64,000 bases of DNA from Chloroflexota bacterium (GCA_013112685.1 JABFGC010000001.1:1178001-1242000), one strand, 5' to 3'. Shown: positions 18,909-28,516, counted from the stretch's first letter. Numbers and translations are program-made. The notes: generated from the sequence alone by a model not told the origin.

Positions 18909-19184
18909 ATGGCTCAGTATACGGTTGGCGTCCGCGATCTGAAAACGCACCTTAGTTCATATCTTGAAAAGGTGCAAAACGGACATACGATCATCATTAC
19001 TTCACACGGCAAGCCGATTGCCCAGTTAACGCCCACCCGTGAGGAGTTGATGGATCGCGTCAAGGCGTTGCAGGCGGCGGGCCTGGTTGCATGGAGCGGG
19101 AAAAAGCCTATAATAAAAATGCCGAAGTTGGTTAACAAAAGCGATACGTTGATGTCTGATCTGGTGGCGGAACTTCGCAGATGA
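18909..19184 (+). CDS. Phd/YefM-family antitoxin
   Basis: A 91-residue antitoxin: VGVRDLKTHLSSYLEKVQNG and IIITSHGKPIAQL are the Phd/YefM DNA-binding fold, followed by a C-terminal toxin-binding tail. Start at 18909 with GAAGGAG. It should repress its own promoter and neutralise the PIN toxin whose gene it overlaps (ATGA). Confidence 0.9.
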   Translation: MAQYTVGVRDLKTHLSSYLEKVQNGHTIIITSHGKPIAQLTPTREELMDRVKALQAAGLVAWSGKKPIIKMPKLVNKSDTLMSDLVAELRR

Positions 19185-19606
19185 TTCTGTATCTGGATAC
19201 AAGCGCCCTGATCAAGCGTTATATCCTTGAGGATGGCTCGGCGGATGTGGTTGGATGGATGAAAGATGCTGAACTGATCGGGGTTTCTCTTGTTACACGG
19301 GTGGAAATGGTTTCCGCGTTGACCCGTGCCATTCGCGGGAATCGTCTTCCTTCCGATGAAGGCGTCGAAGCCTTGGATGAATTTCGCGCCCAATGGACGG
19401 ATTTTCAGCATATCAACATTGACGATGCCTTGATTGTGCGCGCCGACTTGCTGGCGGTTGCCTATGGGTTGAAAGGCTACGACGCTGTGCAACTCGCATG
19501 CGCCCTGACATGGAAAGACCTGTTGAATGTCCCGGTCAAGTTTGCAACCTACGATGTGGAACTTTACAGCGCTGCCCGCAAATCTGGGTTGGACATTCTT
19601 CCATAA
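19181..19606 (+). CDS. PIN-domain ribonuclease toxin (VapC-like)
   Basis: A 141-residue PIN nuclease. Acidic metal ligands are visible: D6 in LYLDTSALIKRY, a mid-chain Glu in TRVEMVSALTR, and Asp in LKGYDAVQLACAL. Overlaps the antitoxin by four bases. The pair sits between the tungsten maturase and the MoaD-like genes, inside what would otherwise be one functional cluster. Confidence 0.9.
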   Translation: MILYLDTSALIKRYILEDGSADVVGWMKDAELIGVSLVTRVEMVSALTRAIRGNRLPSDEGVEALDEFRAQWTDFQHINIDDALIVRADLLAVAYGLKGYDAVQLACALTWKDLLNVPVKFATYDVELYSAARKSGLDILP

Positions 19607-19614
19607 GGTATCTC

Positions 19615-19932
19615 ATGCAACTGCGCTTCTATGCCAACATGCGGACGACGGTTGGCGCTGCATCGTTGGAGATCAGCGACAGCGTTTCTTCCTTCCGCGA
19701 TTTGCTGGCGAAACTGGTCGAGCAATATCCTGAAACGGCGTTTCATTTACTGGATGCGAACGGTAATTTACGCCCCGATGTGCCGGTCTACGTGGATGGA
19801 CGCAACCCGCGTCTTTCCCCGGCGGGAATTGATACGCCCCTCCAGCCGGATTCTGTCGTCAGCTTTTTCTCACCCATTTCAAGCGGAAAGTTGAATGTGG
19901 AAGTTTTACGAGACCCTAAAGACAGGGTCTGA
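19615..19932 (+). CDS. MoaD/ThiS-like protein with altered C-terminus
   Basis: A 105-residue beta-grasp protein (MQLRFYANMRTTVG; DVPVYVDGRNPR; SVVSFFSPIS). MoaD-type carriers end in Gly-Gly, which is adenylated and sulfurated for pterin cofactor synthesis. Here the expected end (FFSPISSG) is followed by 16 extra residues, KLNVEVLRDPKDRV being the last, whose final codons and TGA stop come from a small palindrome (GAGACCCTAAAG / CAGGGTCTG). It may be inactive as a sulfur carrier, or the tail may be trimmed. Confidence 0.8.
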   Translation: MQLRFYANMRTTVGAASLEISDSVSSFRDLLAKLVEQYPETAFHLLDANGNLRPDVPVYVDGRNPRLSPAGIDTPLQPDSVVSFFSPISSGKLNVEVLRDPKDRV

Positions 19933-19945
19933 GGAGCGATACGCC

Positions 19946-20224
19946 ATGAAAGTCAATTTCTTTGCGACTTTGCGCGACATCGCCGGCGGGAAGACCGTCG
20001 AATTCGATGTGGATCACGGCATTACCGCCGAGGAACTTTTAGCCGCCATCGTCAAAAAATTTCCGCTCATGGATAAGGAACTGCTCAACGAACACGGCCA
20101 GATGCACGGGCATGTCCATTTCTTTATCAACGGACGCGATGTGCAGTTCCTGGAAGAAGGGTTTCAGACGAAGATCGTGCCGGGCGATGTGGTCAACGTC
20201 TTCCCCGCGGTGGGGGGCGGGTAG
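19946..20224 (+). CDS. MoaD-like sulfur carrier
   Basis: A 92-residue beta-grasp protein starting MKVNFFATLRDIAGG and ending in the canonical tail NVFPAVGGG. The C-terminal Gly is where thiocarboxylate forms. Its position next to the AOR gene suggests supply of dithiolene sulfur for the tungstopterin cofactor. Start at 19946 follows GAGGAG. It retains the tail that its upstream paralog lacks. Confidence 0.9.
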   Translation: MKVNFFATLRDIAGGKTVEFDVDHGITAEELLAAIVKKFPLMDKELLNEHGQMHGHVHFFINGRDVQFLEEGFQTKIVPGDVVNVFPAVGGG

Positions 20225-20230
20225 TTGCAT

Positions 20231-20348
20231 GTCATTGCGAGGAGGAGCGGAGCGACGACGACACTTGCGCTGCACGCCAGTGCAGTGAGTAATCTCCTTG
20301 CCAACATAGGGATTGCTTCGTGGCGCTGAAAGCGCCACTCGCAATGAC
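20231..20348. repeat. GTCATTGCGAG inverted-repeat element, copy 2
   Basis: 118-bp element bounded by GTCATTGCGAG and CTCGCAATGAC, related to the copy at 10814 but with a different middle, lying directly after moaD2. Confidence 0.85.
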
Positions 20349-20355
20349 ATAAGAA

Positions 20356-20383
20356 CAGGGCGACGTGAGTCGCCCTGCTTTTT
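20356..20383 (+). terminator. Terminator after the MoaD-like genes
   Basis: Perfect hairpin CAGGGCGAC, loop GTGA, GTCGCCCTG, then CTTTTT. Confidence 0.9.
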
Positions 20384-20440
20384 GTTATCGGGGAGATTCG
20401 ATTTCAGGAAACAGGATCAGGCTTCGGTTAGTCTGAGGCG

Positions 20441-22268
20441 TTAGACGATCTCCAATTCCTTCAGTTTGGATTCGGGCACCACGCCGTTCACCCATCCGCG
20501 CTTCTCGTAGTATTCCTTGAGCATGTCGTCGAGTTCGCAGACGTGACCCTTGCTCCCGCCGTGCTGGGAGGGTTCCTTGAGGAAGCGTTCGGGCAGGTAG
20601 TCGGAGCCTTCGCGGAAGCCGTTGAGGTTGTTGTAGTGGCGTTCGAGGTTGTAGACGCGCTCGCCCACTTTGAGCAGGTCTGCGGCGGTGGCGGGGACGC
20701 CGGTCATCGCTTCGTATTGGGCGGCGAAGGAATCCATGGATTCGGCAAAGGTAGCGAATTTGCAAACGTCGAGGCAGTCGGTGACGGTGTGGACGTTCTG
20801 GAAGATCATGGTCAGTTCGCCCTTGCCCTTCCATTCGAGCGGGTCGGTGACGGTGGAGGGACCCAGCACGTTGCCGACGACTTCCGCCGCGGGGGTGTAG
20901 CCGCGCAGGTGGCACGCGCCGCGGTTGGACGTGGCATAGCCGACGCCCATGCCTTTGATACCGCGCGGGTCGTAGGCGGGCACGCCCTGACCTTTGACGG
21001 TCATGGCGAGTTCGGGATGGCCGAAATGTTTGGCAACCGCATCCGCACCATCGGCGAGGACGGCCGCCAAAGCCTTTGCGGAAGGCGATCATTTCAGCGG
21101 CTTCGACCATCTTTGCGCCGTCGCCCCAATCGAGTTTGCCAGAACCGTTGGTGTAGCCCTTTTCGCTGGCTTCCATCCAGACCGAAAGCGGGTGCCCCAC
21201 TTCGATGGCGTCGAAGCCGAAGTCGTTGGCGCAATCAATCATCTTGGCGACGACGCGGATGTCGTCGTTGCCGCAGTTCGCGCCGACCGACCAGGCGGGT
21301 TCGTATTCGACGGATTCCATGCGCAGACCCGCATACGGACCGTCCTTGACCTCCACTTCCTTCTTGCAGGCGACGGGGCAGGCGTGGCAGGTGGGGTTAT
21401 CCACAAGGATGTTATCGTTGACGTATTCGCCGCTGATCTTTTCCGCGTGTTCAAAGGCGGCTTGCTGGCTGTTCTTGGCAGGCAGGCCGCCGATGACGTT
21501 GGTCATGTTCATGAGCACGTTCGTGCCGTAGACGGAGAGTCCGCCTTTGCGCGGCGAGGTGACGACGCGCTCGTCCATGATTTCCGCCAACGCTTTGGAG
21601 TGGGCGGCTTTCCATTTTTCTCGGTCGGCGGCTTTGACGATCTTCTTCTCCGCCTTGATGACGATGGCTTTGAGCATTTTGCTTCCGCCTACACAGCCGG
21701 TGCCGCCGCGCCCGGATGCGCGGTCGTTTTCGTTGATCCAGCACGCGAACTTGACCTGGTTTTCACCCGCCGGACCGATGGCAATGACGGTGAGGCCCTT
21801 CTCGCCATATTTTTTCCGGAAGTGCTTGACGGTGTCGTGTACGCCCTTTCCCCACACTTCGGAGGCGTCGAGCAGTTCGAGTTGGTCGTCGTGGATGTAG
21901 GCGTAGGTCGGCTTGGCGGCTTTGCCTTTGAAGACCAAGCCATCGAAACCCGCCCAGCGCAGCCGGGCGGCAGACCAGCCTCCATGGTGAGAGTCAGTGA
22001 TCGTTCCGGTGAGAGGCGACTTGGTCACGATCGCCATGCGTCCGCTCATGTTGGCTTCCGAGCCGGTCAGCGGACCGTTCATGAAGCAGAGGATGTTATC
22101 GGCGGAGAGCGGGTCCACGGCGGGTCCGTTATCGAAAACGAATTTCACGCCCAAGCCGCGTCCGCCGATGTACTTTCGGGCAAGGTCTTCAGGCACGGGT
22201 TTGTGCTCTACTTTGCCTGCGCCCAAATCCACCCAAGCAATCCGATTTGCGTAACCACCAAGCGCCAT
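20441..22268 (-). CDS. aor: Tungsten-containing aldehyde ferredoxin oxidoreductase (frameshifted)
   Basis: About 609-residue enzyme oxidising aldehydes to acids with ferredoxin. N-terminal tungstopterin domain: YIGGRGLGVKFVFDN, GSEANMSGRMAIVTKSP, HHGGWSAARLRWAG. The 4Fe-4S ligands are NPTCHACPVACKKE (CxxCxxxC) and the distal Cys in CLDVCKF. Start has GGAGAAAATC. A one-base shift near 21072 (RKGFG) moves to the frame reading AAVLADGADAVAKHFGHPE, continuing to the stop. Convergent with the MoaD-like genes; the radical SAM maturase, carriers and tupABC elsewhere in the window all support tungsten. Confidence 0.92.
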
Positions 22269-22328
22269 GATTTTCTCCTTTTTTGTTTACAAACGAAAAC
22301 AAACAGCCCTATGCTGTTTTCTATAAAT

Positions 22329-22357
22329 AGAATAGCATTCGTAAAAATTCGAGTCAA
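22329..22357 (-). promoter_or_regulatory. Probable promoter of the AOR gene
   Basis: On the minus strand TTGACT, 17-bp spacer, TATTCT, about 60 bases upstream of the AOR start codon. Confidence 0.6.
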
Positions 22358-22515
22358 TAATTAAGTTTTTCATTAACCGAAGATATGACATCCGTCGCGT
22401 TGCGTATCTTTTCACAGAAAGCGTCTGCGATGTGAAATGCCCGCGGTCGGAAACTGCGCTTCCCCCTATCTCCTAAAAAGCGCAATTTCCGACCGTAACG
22501 GGTATACTTTCGTTC

Positions 22516-24660
22516 ATGAAACAACTTCTTCAAAACATCAAAAACGGACGAACCACCGTCGAAGATGTACCCGTCCCCACGCCGCACGAAGGGCAGGCGC
22601 TGGTTAAAGTTGCGGCGAGCCTGGTCTCGGCTGGCACCGAGCGCATGGTGGTCGAGTTTGCGGAAAAAAGTTATCTCGGCAAGGCGCGCTCGCGCCCGGA
22701 CCTGGTCAAACAAACGCTGGATAAAGCCAAACGCGAAGGCATCCTGCCGACCGCCCAGGCAGTCTTCAACCGCCTCGACCAGCCGATGGCGCTTGGGTAC
22801 TCGTCCGCTGGCGTCATCGTTGCGCTTGGGAAGAACATGCAGGGTTTCAGGGTTGGTCAGCGCGTGGCGTGCGCGGGCGCGGGATATGCCGTCCATGCCG
22901 AATACAACATCGTTCCAAAAAATCTTCTGACCCCGCTCCCCAAAAATGTGGATTTCGAATCCGCCGCCTTCACCACCCTCGGCGCGATTGCCCTGCACGG
23001 GTTTCGACTCGCCGAACCCCAACTCGGAGAGAACGTTGCCGTCATTGGCTTGGGTCTTTTGGGATTATTGACGATTCAACTGGTGTCTGCGGCGGGATGC
23101 CGTGCCCTCGGCATTGACCTCGACCTCAAGCGGGTTGCCCTCGCTTCTTCTCTTGGACTGGAGGCGGTTACACGTCCCCAAGCCGAATCTGCCGCCCAAG
23201 CCTTCACCCAGAATCGCGGCTTCGACTCCATCATCATCTGCGCGGACACTTCCTCGAATGATCCCGTTGAACTGGCAGGCGTCATCGCCCGCGACCGCGC
23301 CAAAGTCGTCGCCACGGGCGCGGTGGGCTTGGATATTCCACGAAAAATCTATTACGAAAAAGAAATCTCCTTCATCAACTCCCGCTCGTACGGACCGGGA
23401 CGCTACGATGCAAACTACGAAGAGAACGGCAATGACTATCCCCTCGGCTACGTGAGGTGGACGGAGGGACGCAATTTTCAGGCAGTGGTGGATTTACTTT
23501 CGAGTCGAAAGTTGAAGGTCGAAAGTCTGATTTCGCATCGGTTTGATATTAAAGAGGGGGTAAGGGCATACGAGGTGATCACGGGGAAGAGGAAGGAGAC
23601 GTTTCTGGGGGTGTTGTTGAAATATGATGAGACGAAAGAAGAAAGAGGAAAGAGGGTTGAATTTCCTTCAATCGTCCATCGTCCATCGTCCATCGTCAAT
23701 CTCGGCGTACTGGGAGCGGGATTATTTGCCAATTCGACGTTGTTACCCGTTATTAAAAATAACAAGGATTTTGAATTAATAGGCATTGCCTCTTCTGGAG
23801 GGTTGCACGCCCAACATTCGGGCAGGAAATTCGGCTTCCAATATGCCACCTCCTCCGAAGATGAGATCATCAACGATCCGAATATCAACACCGTCGCCAT
23901 CCTCACCCGTCACGACACCCATGCTGATTTGGTTGTGAAAGCATTGAAGGCTGGGAAGCACGTCTTTGTGGAAAAACCGCTGGCGATAGACAGTGATCAG
24001 TTATCAGTGATCAGTAGGCAGCTACTGAGAACCGATGGCTGTTTGCTGATGACTGGGTTTAATCGCCGCTTCTCTCCCCTCGCCCAATCTCTTTCTTCCT
24101 TCCTCTTTCATCGCAAAGAGCCTCTTTACGCGCATTATCGGGTCAATGCTGGCTACATCCCCCGCAATCACTGGACTCAAGACCCTGCCGTCGGCGGCGG
24201 ACGGATCATCGGCGAAGCCTGTCATTTCATTGACGTGCTGACCTTTCTCGTTGGCGCACCGCCCGTTTCGGTGTCCGTGCATGCCCTGCCCAATGGAGGC
24301 AAATACAGCGAGGACAACATCTCGATGACCTTCACCTTCCCCGACGGCTCGATTGGCATTGTGGATTATCTTGCCAACGGCGACAAGTCCATGCCCAAGG
24401 AGCGGCTGGAGGTTTTCTGCGGAGGGATGATCGCGGTGCTGGATGACTATGTGTCGTTGGTTACGGTAAAAGATGGAAAGAAGAACGAGGAAAGAAGGGC
24501 GCAAGACAAAGGCTGGAAGAGAGAAATGGCTGCATTCGCCCGGGCAATTCGAGGCGGGGGCGAAGCGCCGATTCCCTACGAACATCTCATCGGTGTGACC
24601 AAATCCACGTTCGCAGCGGTGGAGTCGATTCGGAGTAAATCCGCAATCGAAATAAAATAG
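22516..24660 (+). CDS. Two-domain oxidoreductase (zinc-type dehydrogenase plus Gfo/Idh/MocA)
   Basis: A 714-residue fusion. Residues 1-370 form a medium-chain alcohol dehydrogenase-like domain (NAD site VIGLGLLGLLTIQLVSAAG; no clear catalytic zinc Cys cluster). Residues 390-714 form a Gfo/Idh/MocA domain (NLGVLGAGLFANSTLLPVI; EKPLAID; GEACHFIDVLTFL). This architecture is found in sugar and surface-polysaccharide metabolism, but the substrate is not known. Heptamer tracts in the linker (23496-23530 and 23669-23702, giving FPSIVHRPSSIVN) and in the second domain (23990-24020) are read in frame. Confidence 0.85.
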   Translation: MKQLLQNIKNGRTTVEDVPVPTPHEGQALVKVAASLVSAGTERMVVEFAEKSYLGKARSRPDLVKQTLDKAKREGILPTAQAVFNRLDQPMALGYSSAGVIVALGKNMQGFRVGQRVACAGAGYAVHAEYNIVPKNLLTPLPKNVDFESAAFTTLGAIALHGFRLAEPQLGENVAVIGLGLLGLLTIQLVSAAGCRALGIDLDLKRVALASSLGLEAVTRPQAESAAQAFTQNRGFDSIIICADTSSNDPVELAGVIARDRAKVVATGAVGLDIPRKIYYEKEISFINSRSYGPGRYDANYEENGNDYPLGYVRWTEGRNFQAVVDLLSSRKLKVESLISHRFDIKEGVRAYEVITGKRKETFLGVLLKYDETKEERGKRVEFPSIVHRPSSIVNLGVLGAGLFANSTLLPVIKNNKDFELIGIASSGGLHAQHSGRKFGFQYATSSEDEIINDPNINTVAILTRHDTHADLVVKALKAGKHVFVEKPLAIDSDQLSVISRQLLRTDGCLLMTGFNRRFSPLAQSLSSFLFHRKEPLYAHYRVNAGYIPRNHWTQDPAVGGGRIIGEACHFIDVLTFLVGAPPVSVSVHALPNGGKYSEDNISMTFTFPDGSIGIVDYLANGDKSMPKERLEVFCGGMIAVLDDYVSLVTVKDGKKNEERRAQDKGWKREMAAFARAIRGGGEAPIPYEHLIGVTKSTFAAVESIRSKSAIEIK
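23669..23702 (+). repeat. ATCGTCC heptamer array in the oxidoreductase linker
   Basis: Four to five tandem copies of ATCGTCC encode the junction between the two domains. Since 7 is not a multiple of 3, successive units are read in different frames. Confidence 0.85.
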
Positions 24661-24687
24661 TGAGTGCCTTATAATTCGGGGAAACCC

Positions 24688-24849
24688 ATGGCCACCAACC
24701 GTCCCCTCCGCGTCTTCCTCTGCCACTCCTCCGCGGACAAACCCGCCGTCCGCGAGTTGTATCAAAAACTCCGCGCCGAGCCGTGGATTGATCCCTGGCT
24801 GGACGAAGAAGAACTCTGCTTAATCCATGTTAAAATAACCTTACCATGA
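24688..24849 (+). pseudogene. Truncated TIR-domain gene
   Basis: The first 42 codons (RPLRVFLCHSSADKPAVREL, ending LDEEEL) match the start of the intact TIR domain at 25352 closely in protein and DNA, then similarity stops near 24813 and the frame ends. It is the 5' stub of a paralog, cut off where the DUF4258/DUF2283 pair begins. No function expected. Confidence 0.8.
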
Positions 24850-25094
24850 CCGATTACGTCTTCACCAAACATGCCGCTGACATGATGGAAGAACGCAATA
24901 TTTCAGAGGCTTGGGTCTGGGAAGCGATCAACGAATCGGATGAGATATTCACAAGCGAAGACGGCAACCTGCATTTCACAAAGGCGATTACAGAAAGGGA
25001 AAACCGAGTTTTACACGTAGTTGTGAACCCTTCCGCCTCTCCAAAACGGATCGTGACCCTGTTTTTCGACCGAAGATTAAGGAGCAAGAAATGA
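24846..25094 (+). CDS. DUF4258-family protein
   Basis: An 82-residue protein starting VFTKHAADMMEERNISEAWV and ending with VTLFFDRR, the DUF4258 pattern (small RelE/BrnT-like fold). Forms an ATGA-overlapping pair with the DUF2283 gene; such pairs behave genetically like toxin-antitoxin modules, though activity is not shown. Confidence 0.8.
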   Translation: MTDYVFTKHAADMMEERNISEAWVWEAINESDEIFTSEDGNLHFTKAITERENRVLHVVVNPSASPKRIVTLFFDRRLRSKK

Positions 25095-25291
25095 AACTAA
25101 AAGTTGACAAGGAAAACGACGCGTTGTACCTGCGCCTCGATGACAGCGTTATTGTCGAATCCGAGGAGGTCCAGCCCGGCGTGATCCTGGACTTTGATGA
25201 AAACAACCGCGTCGTCGGTATCGAAATTCTCGACCTCAGCACGCGCGTCAAACCCGACATGCTGAAACTCGTCCAGTTGGAGACCGTTTAA
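25091..25291 (+). CDS. DUF2283-family protein
   Basis: A 66-residue protein with the DUF2283 pattern: DKENDALYLRLDDS, EEVQPGVILDFDENNRVVGIEIL. Partner of the upstream DUF4258 gene and probably the antitoxin-like member. A terminator follows directly. Confidence 0.85.
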   Translation: MKLKVDKENDALYLRLDDSVIVESEEVQPGVILDFDENNRVVGIEILDLSTRVKPDMLKLVQLETV

Positions 25292-25297
25292 CAAATT

Positions 25298-25324
25298 AAT
25301 CCTCACACCTTTGTGGGGATTTTT
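25298..25324 (+). terminator. Terminator after the DUF2283 gene
   Basis: AATCCTCACA...TGTGGGGATT hairpin with TTTTT, just after the DUF2283 stop and before the TIR gene. Confidence 0.8.
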
Positions 25325-25748
25325 CGTATACTTTCATCCTTCATCCTTGACATGACCTCCCGCCCTCTCCGCGTTTTCCTCTGCTACTCTTCCGTGGACA
25401 AACCCGTTGTCCGCGAGTTGTATCAAAAACTGCGCGCCGAGCCATGGATTCGACCCTGGCTGGACGAAGAAGAACTCTTCCCTGGCATGGACTGGAACTT
25501 GGAGATCGAAAAAGCCATCGAAGCCACGGATGTGATTCTCGTTTGCCTATCGAATAATTCCATCACCAAAGAGGGATACGTTCAGCGCGAAATCCGCATT
25601 GCTTTGGATTATGCCGATTACAAACCCGAAGGGACATTGTTCATCATCCCTGTCCGCTTGGAGGAGTGTACGCCTCCTAAACGCTTGGCGCGCTGGCAGT
25701 ATGCGGATTATTTTGAAAGCCAGCGGGAACGCGGCTTACAAAGATTGT

Positions 25749-26993
25749 CAGTAGATCACGAAAGCGCAAAACAGGGTTGATGTTGAATGATCTCAGTCGT
25801 GCCCCACAAGCGTTCAATCGCACGACTGAGCAGGAATGCGACACGACGTAAAGAAAGCCAGAAGCGCTTGGATGATTCTAACGGTTTTTTGAGTGCCGAG
25901 GTCAAATTCTGGCGCAAGGCAATGTAGAGGTTGAACAAGACGAAAGCCAAACCGACCAAAAGCAAGCGGATCACCGGATTACGAGTTGAAGTCCGCGCAC
26001 GAACCTGGTTCATTTGTCGATAACTCGACTCGATCCCAAACCGTTGGCGATAGAGTTCAAAAACTTGGGCAGGCAAAATGCCTGAGGCTAATCCAGAGAC
26101 GGCATAGGCAAACCACTTGCTCTTGTGTCGTCCATAGCGTCCCTTGGAATAACGCTGTACGACCACAGCCTGCACCGTGTACTTGCCATGTTTTGGGCTG
26201 TTGAAGGTATAGGTGGTTTTTCGGGACTTGCCCTGAAACAAAGTCCGCACTCCACCCGACTTGCCACGCACGGGAATAGGTGTCACGAAACTGGCCTTGT
26301 GCTGCTTTAGAACCTTGAAAACCGGTTTGGAACAGAAACCTTTGTCCAAAAATACTCGGCGAATGCGAAAATGGAGCGATTTCAGGCGTTTGAGCGACCA
26401 ACGGACGATATCGGCCATCTCTTCGCCGTATTCGATGAAGCGCAAGGCTACCACGTAGCGCCGATGATCCCGCACGATCGAAACCGTGGCGTAACCATGA
26501 AAATGGGTTGTCCCGGACTTGGGTGCGCTGCGCACAATCTCCTTTTTGTCTTCATGGGGCTGACCGTGATATGGGATCAAGGTCAGATCAATCGCCACGT
26601 TGAAATCGCGTTTGCATTTCCATACGCTTGGGTGGAGTTGTTGGCGAAAGATGCCATTCAATCTGCGTTGCAAACCGGCTCGGTCTGGCAAAGACTCAGC
26701 TAAGACTTCTCGCAGACGATTCCCCGAAGGCGCATCCTGCAACTCCTGACAAGCCGATTCAATGCTCAAGCGATGCACATTAGCGTATGCCAACACGTAC
26801 AGGATATCTTCGGTTGTGATCCGTGTGTTCTGCAAATCAAGTGGCAAGTTCTTGTGAACTATCTCTATGAAGGCGTTTAGCACTTGCTCGGAATGAATTG
26901 TTCGGGTAATCTTAGTCATGGGCTTGGACATGGTTATGGGTTTCCTTGGTTGGAGCCAAGTTAACCACGTTCAAGCCTTTTCGTGAACTACTG
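25749..26993 (-). mobile_element. ISH3-like insertion sequence, copy 1
   Basis: 1245 bp, ends CAGTAGATCACGAAA / TTTCGTGAACTACTG (inverted repeats), flanked by ATTGT and ATTAT (5-bp target duplication with one change). Inserted in the TIR-FGE gene after the TIR domain. A second copy of the same length is at 53255. Confidence 0.9.
25756..26931 (-). CDS. DDE transposase (ISH3-like), intact
   Basis: 391 residues. The DDE catalytic set is visible: AIDLTLIPYHG, VFLDKGFCSK and YRQRFGIESSYRQMNQVRART, the last being the Y/R/E segment of IS4-related ISH3 transposases. It nearly fills the element. This copy is intact while the one at 53262 carries two indels, so this may be the active copy. Confidence 0.88.
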   Translation of the reverse strand: MSKPMTKITRTIHSEQVLNAFIEIVHKNLPLDLQNTRITTEDILYVLAYANVHRLSIESACQELQDAPSGNRLREVLAESLPDRAGLQRRLNGIFRQQLHPSVWKCKRDFNVAIDLTLIPYHGQPHEDKKEIVRSAPKSGTTHFHGYATVSIVRDHRRYVVALRFIEYGEEMADIVRWSLKRLKSLHFRIRRVFLDKGFCSKPVFKVLKQHKASFVTPIPVRGKSGGVRTLFQGKSRKTTYTFNSPKHGKYTVQAVVVQRYSKGRYGRHKSKWFAYAVSGLASGILPAQVFELYRQRFGIESSYRQMNQVRARTSTRNPVIRLLLVGLAFVLFNLYIALRQNLTSALKKPLESSKRFWLSLRRVAFLLSRAIERLWGTTEIIQHQPCFALS

Positions 26994-27282
26994 ATTATTG
27001 AAAAGTTTGAAAAGCCGCGCAGATTCGCTCGGTTTGAAAATGGAAGAACCCAAGCCCAAAGTAGAAGAAAAAGAAATGTCAACAACTATCACCCTCTCCA
27101 ATGGCATGGAATTTATGCGCGTTCCTGCGGGCAAATTCATAATGGGAAGTGATAGCAGCACCGACAACGAAAAGCCACAACATATTGTTGACATCCCATA
27201 CGATTACTGGATGGGACGCTTTCCTGTAACAAGGGAACAATACAAAGTTTATGTCAGCGTAGCGAAAGATTATCCCGTCAAT

Positions 27283-28516
27283 CTGATACCCTTACAGATT
27301 TCCAATTTGGGCTAATGGAGAAAGGACGGGCTGCAATTTGAGATGAGACAATCGGGCTTTGAAATGGGGCAGTAGGTGCATGGCAACCGCCAAGGCTCGT
27401 TTCAACCAGCGCAGACCCAGTTGAAACAGACTGAGTTCGCGCGTGGGTCCTGGATCAATCAGGCGGCGAGTTGTTTCGCCCTGCTGTAAAACGTGTTCGC
27501 CCAGTTCGTGACACCAGAGCGTAGCAATTGCGATGGCTAGCAGTAAGCGCTCAATGCGATCAGCGTGTTGTAGTTGAATGTGCGCCATATTGAATCCGCC
27601 CGACTTGTCGTCGCGGAAGCTTTTGCTCGATGCTCATGCGGCGCCCGTATTCTCGCAGCCGAGTGCGACAGGCGATCTGATTGGAAATCACCGCTACCAT
27701 TTCGGGTTGTCCATTCTTATCGGTTGTCCAGGTGACAGACAAGTTGGTCAGAAGTTTCTGCGCTTGCGTCAGCCAAACGTTCTGGAAATAGCGGTTGCGA
27801 TAGGGAGACACCCAAGCGTCAATGCGACCCGTCCGACCATCCTCCAGAGTAATGTAGGTGTTGCAAGCCACTCGAATCGCATAATTCCAGCCTAAATCCG
27901 GGCACAATTGCGCCCAATCGCAGTCGCGGAAGCCACGATCCGCCAGGAAGACCACGCTCTTCACACGGTTGTGCAACAGCCGCTTGACCCATTCCAACAT
28001 CGTTTTCAAATGCTGCACGGTCGTCACGCCCTCGCCTGGCACAACTACCCAAGCCAACGGGATCGCACGACAACCATGTTGCAGGGAAACGCGAAAGATT
28101 TGCCAGCGGTCTCCGAAGATCATCACGCCATCCAGAATGACATATGCCTGTACCGCTGACCAACCTTGCAGAACATGTTTCAGGATCGGTTCGTAAAATG
28201 CCCACACATCCACATGCCAATTCATTAACCAGCGGCGAATCAAAGTCACGCGGGATTCGGCTTGGGTGTTCATCGGCAGGAAATTGGCAATCTGGCTCAA
28301 CGCAGGCGATTTCCCCTGCAACAAGCCTACCACGATCCACAGCCAATTCGCCAACTGCTTTCGGTTTGTCACTTTCACCAAGGCACTCATGGTTTCGCTC
28401 AATCGGTTGTACAATTCCTGACTACTGCTCATCGGCGGCCTCCTTTGGTCGTCAAGCAACCAAATTATGCCGCATTGGATGAGCAGTAGCTTTTTTTCAA
28501 TCTGTAAGGGTATCAG
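27283..28516 (-). mobile_element. IS4-family insertion sequence, copy 1
   Basis: 1234 bp, terminal inverted repeats CTGATACCCTTACAGATT / AATCTGTAAGGGTATCAG, flanked by a perfect 9-bp duplication CCCGTCAAT (27274-27282, 28517-28525). Inserted in the FGE-like half of the TIR-FGE gene. It differs from the copy at 33434 by only a few bases, so it moved recently. Confidence 0.95.
27292..28432 (-). pseudogene. IS4-family transposase with one frameshift
   Basis: Same product as the intact gene at 33443 but with one extra T (near 27618, in a TTTT run) that shifts the frame just before the SIEQSFRDDK part of the catalytic YREK motif. Start at 28432 after AAAGGAGG. The shift could be a real mutation or a homopolymer error. 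Confidence 0.85.

Noticed and set aside
20994..22364. Long plus-strand ORF (456 codons) over the AOR gene
   Set aside because: Antisense shadow of a GC-rich gene; no domain, and the minus-strand frame carries all AOR motifs.
24688..24849. Functional small TIR protein
   Set aside because: Covers only the first third of a TIR domain and lacks the catalytic Glu region present in the neighbour.
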